A DNA stretch of 64,000 bases from contig NC_061812.1 in assembly GCF_021462225.1 (NCBI RefSeq), forward strand, positions 42,949,363 through 43,013,362, given 5' to 3'. The notes beneath the pieces are model-generated. The model made no database searches and was not told the DNA's origin. It saw only the letters and a list, made by a program, of their open reading frames with translations. Origin of the DNA: Girardinichthys multiradiatus (lineage: Eukaryota > Chordata > Actinopteri > Cyprinodontiformes > Goodeidae). Each line of letters opens with the position of its first letter. Position 1 is the stretch's first letter. Shown here piece by piece: positions 56,141 to 64,000 of this stretch. Position numbers and translations under genes: made by a program.

Positions 56141-57600
56141 ACTCAACCGGCCCCAAACTGCTGCAGGAACGAACATGCGGTTAGGCGGACCGGTCCCCTG
56201 GCCCGGGTCAGCGAGGAGGGCCTGTCGCACGCAGTCCTCTATCTCCCAAGTTACGGCTCCTACGGTGCAGCTTGGGGGCAGGATGGTTGCGGCATCAGAA
56301 GTCGTCAGAAGTGAATTGCTGAGACAGAGCATCGGGCTAAACGTTCTTAGTGCCAGGTCTGTAAGAAATTAACAGGTTAAATCGAGAAAAAAAAAGAGAC
56401 CAACATGACTGACGGGGATTTAAACGTTTGGCTGACTGGATATATGACAGGTTCTTATGATTGGTCCAAACCAGCACAGGCAACTCAGACCCCTCCAGCC
56501 AATGCCGCCACTACTCCAAGGCGAGTTTAATGGCCAGCAGCTCCTTGTCCCAACATCATAATTCCTCTCTGCAGGCCCCAGGCGACGGGAGAAAAATGCA
56601 CAGGGGTGAAGCTTGCCGTCCTGTCTCTGACGCTGGGAGAGCACCGCTCCCACCCCAGTGTCAGAAGCATCCACTTCCAAGGTGAATTGCACTCCAGGAT
56701 CAGGATGAATGAGCATCGGCGCTTGAGCAAACTTGTTCTTCAGCAGGCTGAAAGCTGCTTCAGCTTCGGGAGACCAGGTGAAGCGTACTCTGATGGATGT
56801 TAATGCTGTTAGAGGGCTGGCAATGCGGCTGTAGTTCTGGATAAACCTCCTATAGAAATTAGCGAACCCCAAAAAGTGCTGCAACTGCTTTCGAGTGGTT
56901 GGAGTTGGCCAGTTCTCCACAGCCTTCACCTTGTCCGGATCAGCACGAACCTGCCCACCCTCAAGGATAAAACCTAAAAAGCTGATGGAAGTTTGGTGGA
57001 AGAGCAACTTCTCCGCCTTAATGAATAGTTGGTTTTCCAGGAGGCGCTGCAGGACCAAGCATACATGACGGCGGTGCTCTTCAACAGTTCTGGAAAAAAT
57101 CAAGATGTCGTCCAGATATACAAAAACAAATACATCCAAAAAATCTCTTAAGACGTCATTTACAAGAGTCTGAAAAACTGCAGGTGCGTTGCACAATTCA
57201 AACAGCATCACCAAATATTCAAAGTGCCCGAGAGGTGTCTTGAACGCCGTCTTCCACTCATCCCCTCGTCGGATCCTAACTAAATGATATGCGTTTCTAA
57301 GGTCGAGCTTGGTAAAGATAGTAGCCCCATGAACAGGCTCAAAATCCGCTGAGAGAAGAGGTAATGGGTACCTATTTTTAACTGTAATGGCGCTAAGCCC
57401 CCTATATTCGATGCAGGGGCGTAGGGAGCCATCCTTTTTACCGACAAAGAAAAAACCCGCACCGAGCGGGGACGAGGATGGCCGAATGATGCCGGCTACG
57501 AGCGATTCTCCAATATATTTGGAGGGGCGCCTGGCAGAAGATTGATTGCGCAATCATAGGGGCAGTGAGGTGGTAGAGAAAGGGCCCGTGTCTTACTGAA
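56141..57600 (-). pseudogene. Gypsy reverse transcriptase and RNase H
   Basis: The open stretch 57553-56420 (377 codons) includes [33 protein letters not shown] with the first catalytic Asp, and [13 protein letters not shown] with the YLDD box at 57108-57119. The connection ([20 protein letters not shown]) and the start of RNase H ([19 protein letters not shown]) follow. A frameshift near 56500, after [13 protein letters not shown], scrambles the rest of RNase H. The tether region to integrase is partly readable in 56332-56093. In an intact element this part copies RNA into cDNA and removes the RNA strand. Confidence 0.92.
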
Positions 57601-57833
57601 AACGGGGCTAAGGTCATGGTATTCATGCGGCACCTGGGTGAGGTCTGAAAGGTCGTCCCCCACCTTCTCCTCAGAAGATCTGGGAGTAACAGCTGATTGA
57701 AAGCAGGTAGATAAACACTGGGGTGACCAGGATTCGACTCTTAATTCAGTCCAATTCAGGTGAGGATTGTGGTTCTGTAGCCACGGGAAACCCAGGACTA
57801 ATGAGGCCTGGGAAATGGGAAAAACAAATAATG

Positions 57834-57845
57834 TAATGCGTTCTC
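57834..57845 (+). repeat. Target-site duplication of Rex3 copy D, left
   Basis: TAATGCGTTCTC, identical to 61175-61186. The last C could belong to either the duplication or the element. Confidence 0.93.
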
Positions 57846-57996
57846 CCCTCCTTGAACCGCCACCTTAACGTGGTGGAGGGGTTTGAGCGCTCAAATGATC
57901 CTAGAGGCTATGTTGTCTGGGGCCTAAATGCCCCTGGTAGGGTCTCCCATGGCAAACAGGCTCTAGGTGATGGGTCAGTCAAAGAGTGGTTCAAGA
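57845..57996 (+). ncRNA. Structured Rex3 5' leader (copy D), candidate HDV-like ribozyme
   Basis: Starting at the element's 5' end: 57845-57851 pairs with 57875-57881 (7 bp, P1-like). 57852-57860 pairs with 57986-57994 (9 bp with one G-U, P2-like). 57862-57864 pairs with 57872-57874 around the 7-nt loop TTAACGT (P3-like). 57900-57906 pairs with 57961-57967 (7 bp, P4-like) and encloses a GGGGC/GCCCC hairpin (57919-57934). The order of strands is that of an HDV-like double pseudoknot. A CAAA (57980-57983) precedes the distal P2 strand, where the catalytic C is expected. The element starts with C rather than the usual G, and the P4-to-P2 joint is long. Activity is unproven. Confidence 0.42.
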
Positions 57997-60900
57997 ATCC
58001 CTCATGAAGAACAAAATATCGAGGCACGTGACGTCGCCCGGTACGGCGGAGCCGGGGTCCCACCCTGGAGCCAGGCCTGGGGTCGGGACTCATCGGAGAG
58101 CGCCCGGTGGCCGGGTTGCTCCTCGCGCCAAGCCCGAACGAGAGACGCGAGGCCATCCCCCAGTGGGCCCACCACCTGCTGGGGGAACCGTGAGGGACTG
58201 GTGCAAAGAGGATTGGGTGGCGGACGAAGGTGGAGACCTCAGCGGCCCGATCCCCGGATGCTTAGGCTGGCTCTAGGGACGTGGAATGTCACCTCGCCGG
58301 GGGGGAAGGAGCCTGAGCTTGTGCGGGAGGTCGAGAGATATCAACTAGAAATAGTCGGGCTCGCCTCCACGCACAGCGTGGGCTCTGGAACCCATCTCCT
58401 TGAGAGGGGTTGGACTCTCTTCTACTCTGGAGTGTTTCCCACAGGGAGAGGCGGCGGGCTGGTGCGGGTTTGCTTGTTTCCCCCCAGCTCAGCCGTCTTG
58501 TGTTGGGGTTTACCCCAGTGGATGAGAGGGTCGTATCCCTGCAACTTCGGGTTGGGGAGAGGTCTCTGACTATCATTTCAGCCTACGGGCCGAGTGGTAG
58601 TGCAGAGTACCCGGCCTTCTTGGCGTCCCTGTCGGGGGTGCTGGATAGTGCCCCTCCCGGGGACTCCATTATTCTGCTGGGGGACTTCAACGCCCACGTG
58701 GGGAACGACAGTGACACCTGGAGAGGCGTGATCGGGAGGAATGGCCTCCCCGATCTGAATCCGAGTGGTGTTTTGTTATTGGACTTCTGTGCTAGTCACG
58801 GATTGTCCATAACGAACACCATGTTCAAACATAAGGGTGTCAATCAGTGCACTTGGCACCAGGACACCCTAGGCAGGAGGTCGATGATCGACTTTGTTGT
58901 CGTATCATCAGACCTTCGGCCGCATGTTTTGGACACTCGGGTGAAGAGAGGGGCTGAGTTGTCCACTGATCACCACCTGGTGGTGAGTTGGATCCGCTGG
59001 AGGAGGAGAAAGCCGGACAGACTTGGCAGGCCCAAGCGCATATTGATGGTCTGCTGGCAACACCTGGCGGAGCCCTCGGCCAGGGATGTATTCAACTCCC
59101 ACCTCCGGGAAAGCTTCGACCAGATCCCGGGGGATGTTGGAGACATAGAGTCCGAGTGGACCATGTTCTCCGCATCTATTGTCGGTGCTGCTGCCCGCAG
59201 CTGCGGCCGTAAGGTCTGCGGTGCCTGTCGCGGTGGCAATCCCAGAACCCGGTGGTGGACACCGGCAGTAAGGGATGCTGTCAAGCTGAAGAAGGAGTCC
59301 TATCGGCTGTGGTTGGCTTGTGGGACTCCTGAGGCGGCTGACGGGTACCTTGAGGCCAAGCGTGCTGCGGCCCGGGCTGTGGCAGAGGTAAAAACTCGGG
59401 CCTGTGAGGAGTTTGGTGAGGCCATGGAGAAGGACTACCGGTTGGCCTCGAAGCGATTCTGGCAAACCGTCCGGCGCCTCAGGAGGGGGAAGCAGTGCTT
59501 CGCCAACACTGTTTATAGTGGGGGCGGGAGACTGCTGACCTCGACTGAGGACATTATCGGGCAGTGGAAGGAGTACTTCGAGGATCTCCTCAATCCTGCC
59601 ATCACGCATTCCGTGGTGGAAACAGAGGCTGGGGACTCGGGGTTGGACTCTTTCATCACCCAGGCTGAAGTCACCGATGTGGTTAAAAAGCTCCGCGGTG
59701 GCAAGGCTTCGAGGGTGGATGAGATCGGCCCTGAGTACCTCAAGTCTCTGGATGTTGTAGGGCTGTCATGGTTAACACGCCTCTTCAACATTGCGTGGCG
59801 GACGGGGACAGTGCCTTTGGATTGGCAGACTGGGGTGGTGAAGGGGGACCGGAGGGTGTGTTCCAACTACAGGGGGATCACACTCCTCAGCCTTCCTGGT
59901 AAGGCCTACGCCAGGGTATTGGATAGGAGAGTCCGGCCGATAGTTGAACCCCGGCTTCAGGAGGAGCAGTGTGGTTTTCGTCCCGGCTGTGGAACACTGG
60001 ACCAGCTCTATACCCTCTACAGGGTACTCGATGGTTCATGGGAGTTTTCCCAACCAGTCCACATGTGTTTTGTGGACCTGGAGAAGGCATTCGATTGTGT
60101 CCCTCGTGATGCCCTGTGGGGGGTGCTCCAGGAGTATGGAATGGGGGGCCCTTTATTAGGGGCCATCCTGTACGAACGGAGCAGGAGTTTGGTCCGCATT
60201 GCCGGCAGTAAGTCGGACCTGTTGCCGGTGCATGTTGGACTCCGGCAGGGCTGCCCTTTGTCACCGGTACTGTTCATAACTTTTATGGACAGGATTTCTA
60301 GACGCAGCCAAGGGCCGGAGGGGGTCTGGTTTGGGGACCAGTGGATTTTGTCTCTTCTTTTTGCGGATGACGTGGTCCTGCTGGCCCCCTCTGGCCAGGG
60401 CCTACAGCATGCGCTGTGGCGGTTCGCAGCCGAGTGTGAAGCGGCAGGGATGAGGATCAGCTCCTCCAAGTCCGAGGCCATGGTACTCGACCGGAAAAGG
60501 GTGGCTTGTCCTCTTCATGTTGGAGGGGAGTTCCTGCCTCAAGTGGAGGAGTTTAAGTATCTCGGGGTCTTGTTCACGAGTGAGGGAAGAATGGAGCGGG
60601 AGATCGACAGACGGATCGGTGCGCTGCCAGAGTAATTGCGGCGCTGTGCCGGTCCGTTGTGGTGAAGAGAGAGCTGAGCCGAAAAGCAAAGCTCTCAATT
60701 TACCGGTCGGTCTACGTTCCTACCCTCACCTATGGCCATGAACTTTGGGTCATGACTGAAAGAACGAGATCCCAGATACAAGCAGCTGAAATGAGCTTCC
60801 TCCGTAGGGTGGCCGGGCACTCCCTTAGAGATAAGGTGAGGAGCTCGGCCATCCGGGAGGGGCTCGGAGTAGAGCCGCTGCTCCTCCACATCGAGAGGAG

Positions 60901-61174
60901 CCAGTTGAGGTGGCTCGGGCATCTATACCGGATGCCTCCTGGACGCCTTCCTCGGGAGGTGTTCCAGGCACGTCCCACCGGGAGGAGGCCCAGGGACGGC
61001 CCAGGACACACTGGAGGGACTATGTCTCTCGGCTGGCCTGGGAACGCCTAGGGCTCCCCCTGGAGGAACTGGAGGAGGTGTCTGGAGAGAGGGACGTCTG
61101 GGCCTCTCTGCTGAGTCTGCTGCCCCCGCGACCCGGTCCCGGATAAAGCGGAAGACGACGAGTACGAGTACGAG
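57846..61174 (+). mobile_element. Rex3-type (RTE clade) LINE, copy D, near full length
   Basis: 3.33 kb from CCCTCCTTGAACCGCCACCT to AAGACGACGAGTACGAGTAC, flanked by the 12-bp duplication TAATGCGTTCTC. It contains the 5' leader, endonuclease, RT and 3' tail, and is the most complete of the four copies. The remembered Rex3 reverse-primer block is shortened by a small deletion here (59823-59840), while the forward-primer block at 60246-60266 is exact. Inserted into the gypsy pol. Confidence 0.95.
58259..61146 (+). pseudogene. Rex3 endonuclease-reverse transcriptase (copy D)
   Basis: The endonuclease begins at MLRLALGTWNVTS (58259). A net 2-nt change near 58437 shifts the frame, then 58410-60635 stays open for 741 codons. 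Endonuclease motifs are [19 protein letters not shown] (58675), [10 protein letters not shown] (58962) and the [12 protein letters not shown] patch. RT motifs are [16 protein letters not shown] (59863), [30 protein letters not shown] (60068), [16 protein letters not shown] (60239) and [11 protein letters not shown] with FADD at 60360-60371. In-frame deletions remove the PLYKK region (near 59840) and four residues of AIRSLYERS (near 60169). A 1-nt loss near 60623 ends the frame, and another follows near 60990. An intact product would nick DNA and prime reverse transcription at the nick. Start choice is by domain limit; the true initiator is unknown. Confidence 0.93.
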
Positions 61175-61186
61175 TAATGCGTTCTC
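61175..61186 (+). repeat. Target-site duplication of Rex3 copy D, right
   Basis: TAATGCGTTCTC, identical to 57834-57845. Confidence 0.93.
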
Positions 61187-61478
61187 TGTGATTCCCTGAA
61201 AACACTAATTCTACAGGTTCAGTTCTGTGTGTAATACAATGGAGAGTCTGGCCATCCACAGTCAGATCCCGTTGTGGGATAGGCAAAACCTCGGTCTTAA
61301 TGCGTTCTTTTCTGACAAACTCCTGATCTATCAGGTCTAGCTCACAACCAGAATCTAATAAAGTAGACAAAAGAATAGTACGTCGATCTAACAGCAACGT
61401 AGCTGATAAAGTGAAGCGGGAGGGCAAGGGTGGTTGTCGGTCCGCCGGGTGCCCCATCAAAACCGGCGGACTGGGCAA
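61187..61478 (-). pseudogene. Gypsy protease region
   Basis: Minus-strand frame with FTLSATLLLDRRTILLSTLL followed by DSGCELDLIDQEF. The Asp-Ser-Gly triad is the active site of a retroviral-type aspartic protease, which cuts the polyprotein. The frame runs into the Rex3 insertion at 61175-61186, so the link to RT is broken. It follows the gag zinc knuckle closely. Confidence 0.85.
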
Positions 61479-62440
61479 GCAGAAATCAAGTGCTCAGCAG
61501 ATCCACAGTAAAAGCATTGCCCGGCCTCCCTGCGGCGCTGCTGCACATCATCGGGAAACTGGGTCCTTCCCAACTGCATGGGCTCGGGCTCAGACTGGCT
61601 GGGGCTTGCACTGGCTGGGACAGAGACAACGGAGGAGAGACGAGATGCGGTCTAGCGGCGGACCGCTCAGAGCGGGTCCGCTTCCTCTCCCTCATCCGGT
61701 TGTCCAGGCGGATGGCCAGATTTATGTAATCTTCTATTTCCTCGGGCTCCTCCAGAAGGGTGAGCTCGTCTTTCAAACTCTCATCTAGAGTCTGGAAAAA
61801 GGTAGATTTTAGCACCCTGGAGTTCCAACCCGACGCAACTGCCAGCGTGCGGAAATCGATAGTGAACTCTGTCAGCGGTCGGCCATGCTGCTTTAACGCT
61901 CGCAAACGGCGAGCCACAGTAGATCGGTCCATGTCAATGTCAAACGTCAACCTAAATTCTTTAATGAACTCGTCATAGGAACAGCCAAAACTATTGTGAT
62001 TTGAAAACCTAGCCTCAGCCCACCGCAGTGCTCTGCTGGTGAGTAGGCCCAACACATAGGAAATTCTCACATCGTCATGGGGAAATGACTGTGGAGACCT
62101 ATTAAAGACGAGGGCACACTGTAAGAGAAACCCCCGGTAGCTACCAACTTCTCCAGAAAACTTTTCCGAGCTAGGGCAAACTACTTCCCGACTATGAGGA
62201 AGTTGCTGGGACTCAGGAGGTGCCTCAGCGCCCTCCGGCGGTGAGGCGGGCGTAACTCCCAGATTGTGCTGCATTAAGGCTGTGAGCTGTTCCAACTGCT
62301 GACTAACCTGCCGCTGTTTGCCGCTGTTGGTCGAGGAAAGAGTGGAGGATCGAACCATGAGCCTGGATAAGATGACCATGCTCGGAAACGGTTCTCTGGA
62401 GTGCCTCTGCAGGATCCGGCTGGCCTGAGTGTTCTGTCAT
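61478..62440 (-). pseudogene. Gypsy gag
   Basis: ATG at 62440 (MTEHSGQPDPAEALQ) overlaps the proposed LTR end ATGACA. A frameshift occurs near 62320, and the rest is open from 62379 to 61486 in another frame. It includes the capsid-like region (KFSGEVGSYRGFLLQCALVF, RALRWAEARF, FDIDMDRSTVARRLRALKQ) and a basic arginine-rich segment. A CCHC zinc knuckle, CFYCGSAEHLISAC (61519-61478), lies in yet another frame, so a second frameshift precedes it. Gag would package element RNA into particles. Confidence 0.9.
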
Positions 62441-63185
62441 AGTTTTTAAGGCCGACTTGACCCACATGCAGAGGACACTCAGACAGAGAAGAGTAAATTT
62501 AAAGTTTTTATTTCTTTTCAGTCTCAGGAACGAGGTGAGCAGAGTGATCAGAGTGATCAGGAGTCAGGCTGTAAAAGAAGAACAGAGGTGAGCGGAGGAA
62601 CAGATTGGATAATTCAAGCAAAGATCTATGCTCATTTTTGGGAGGCGATCGATCCGCCAGGGGGAAAGAGCCGGTTCAAGTCTGGGGTGTGAGCCTGCGC
62701 GGAAACGGTTGGAGCGTTCTGATGTTCCAGGTAGCAAGGTGGTTGGACAGGTTGCGCTTTCAGCTGGAGGACTTGCAAGGGCAGTTGCCAAATGCAGCAG
62801 ATTCCAATCTTGACGGGAGGTGAGTTCACGAGGGGGAAACCCAGCTTGGCGTGAACAGCCTATGATGAAGGGAAGAGACAGATAGTTAATCAAGGCTCAA
62901 AAAAACAAGTGGAGCTTCCAGAATTCAGAAGATGCTGGCCAGGTAAACACGGTAGGCAAAACACTCAGGCGTAGAAAAGCCAGCAAACCACCCTCATATA
63001 GTCCTCCAGCTGATGAAGCAACGACGTACACCTGTCAAAACTCCGGTCTGCAGCTCCAGCGCCTCTTAGGGGTGAGAGAACGTTAGTAGCAGGCAAGTTG
63101 ACAAGTTGACAAATATTTGTCATTACATTTGGTTTAAACACTGGCGTAAAGCTAACTGTAACCCTGACTGGTAACCATGACCCTT
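62432..63185 (-). mobile_element. Gypsy 5' LTR (left boundary uncertain)
   Basis: On the minus strand it contains a TATA-like ACTATATGAG near 62995, AGAAATAAAAACTTTAAATT near 62510 (poly(A) signal region) and the end CCTCTGCATGTGGGTC...ACTATGACA at 62432, the ending style shared with the solo LTRs of this window. Its outer limit near 63185 is a guess because no second LTR is available for comparison. Confidence 0.55.
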
Positions 63186-63333
63186 GCCTTAAAAACAACT
63201 ACATTTAGAAGGCATTTATCTTCTAATTGTTTATTAGCCTATGCACCATTGTGATATAGAAGAGAAGTGCACAAGTTTTCCTTTTCACAAGTTCAAACCA
63301 GAGGAAGTGTCACGCATGCACTGGGAGGGGGTG
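63186..63333. other. Short unassigned flank
   Basis: Nothing recognised. Confidence 0.35.
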
Positions 63334-63406
63334 TGCATCCATCCATCCATTCTTGTATCCATCCATCCATCCATCCATCCATCCATCCATCCATCCATCC
63401 ATCCAT
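63334..63406. repeat. (ATCC)n microsatellite
   Basis: Tandem ATCC/CCAT units with one interruption (TTCTTGT at about 63350-63356). The pure right block contains about 12 units. Confidence 0.97.
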
Positions 63407-64000
63407 TGTTTCTCATAAGAAATGAGGCAGACATTATTACTAAAGATAATAAAATTATTTAAATAACACATCCACTGACAATAAGGTTGTTTAGACACCC
63501 TCCAAGAGTTTTCATCAGTATATTTTAAGGGGTGCCCTGACGAAAACACAAGAAGGTACCATGTTACTGTTTCTATTGGCATGAGCACCATATTAGAAAT
63601 TGTCAAGCACTAAAAATGCAACAGATGAACTAGTCAACCTGTACTAGAATAATATACACTGACTAGAGATTTTTTTAAACCTTGGTTAAGATATGTGAAA
63701 TCTTTACTATTTGTGAAAACATGAAATCATGAACTGGATGTATCGTTTAAACCCCTATTTAGTACAATTTTGAGATGTGACGTGATAACGTGTTGGAGTA
63801 TGAAAATTAAACAAAAGTCCACGGTAAAGCCCAGTTACTCATTTCTATTTTTACACTAGTTTACAGCTACAAATAATCCAGTGGTAAAAATTATTCAGTG
63901 TAGTGTTGTGCAACAGGTTTTGCTGGTCTGGTTTTAGCTGCTTGTCAGTCATCCTTTCCCCATAGACATGATTAAAGACAACTCCATCACATTTCTCAAA
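63407..64000. other. Unassigned sequence to window end
   Basis: AT-rich; no gene or repeat recognised. Confidence 0.4.

Larger units (their letters stand above)
54834..63185 (-). mobile_element. Ty3/gypsy LTR retrotransposon, split by Rex3 copy D
   Basis: On the minus strand the order is LTR (about 63185-62432), gag, protease, [Rex3 insertion], RT, RNase H, integrase, chromodomain-like end: a gypsy layout. The 3' LTR was not found. All frames are broken. The Rex3 insertion lies between protease and RT and carries its own target duplication, so it is later. Confidence 0.93.

Noticed and set aside
58908..59609. Long minus-strand open frame (233 codons) opposite Rex3 copy D
   Set aside because: It is the antisense shadow of the endonuclease/RT frame; the same shadow appears opposite copy B (43249-43839), and it has no domain of its own.
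58410..60635. Treating the 741-codon Rex3 frame as an intact gene
   Set aside because: It lacks the endonuclease N-terminus because of a frameshift, has in-frame losses in the RT fingers, and loses the C-terminal region by frameshift.
63334..63406. Regular short repeats that might suggest a CRISPR-like array
   Set aside because: A simple ATCC microsatellite without spacers, in a vertebrate-type genome.

Overview
The window looks like nuclear DNA from a teleost (ray-finned) fish. It is AT-rich, has no bacterial gene organisation, and almost every recognisable coding stretch belongs to transposable elements common in fish: Tc1/mariner transposons, Rex3-type (RTE clade) LINEs, a Rex1/CR1-L2-type LINE, an L2-type LINE end, a Ty3/gypsy element, a BEL/Pao remnant, solo LTRs and tRNA-derived SINEs. 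The Rex3 call rests on the endonuclease plus reverse-transcriptase layout and on two sequence blocks that, from memory, match the standard Rex3 PCR primer sites. The species cannot be fixed from the sequence.

Layout. 1-360 is a CpG-rich, promoter-like patch. 770-3390 is a three-level nest: an old Tc1-like copy broken by a LINE tail, itself broken by a younger Tc1-like transposon. 4960-6665 holds decayed Tc1-like copies, including an internally deleted one with a perfect hairpin. 7600-11497 is a hAT-like element with a perfect 8-bp target duplication, carrying a second Tc1-like copy and a small TA-flanked element. 13000-18800 holds an L2-like fragment, a BEL/Pao pol relic, a (TA)n microsatellite and a SINE. 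19975-25410 holds more Tc1-like copies, two SINEs and a LINE tail. 25410-29512 is mostly unassigned, with a weak pair of candidate host exons. 29513-30651 is a complete but dead Tc1-like element. 32100-33560 is an old repeat split by a solo LTR. 36105-37202 is an unclassified poly(A)-ended repeat. 38278-49669 is a LINE-rich block: three Rex3 copies, one Rex1/L2-type LINE, a solo LTR, and an LTR split by an L2 end. 52649-53915 is another Tc1-like copy. 54834-63185 is a gypsy element split by a near full-length Rex3.

No intact host gene could be shown. No transposase or polymerase is fully open; every copy has at least one stop, frameshift or deletion. The gene content therefore records insertion order and decay, not a working pathway. 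The two observations most worth following are (i) the first ~150 nt of Rex3, seen in two independent copies, whose complementary segments occur in the order expected for an HDV-like double pseudoknot ribozyme, and (ii) a 5'-truncated Rex3 copy flanked by 269-bp, nearly identical direct repeats placed exactly where a target-site duplication would be.
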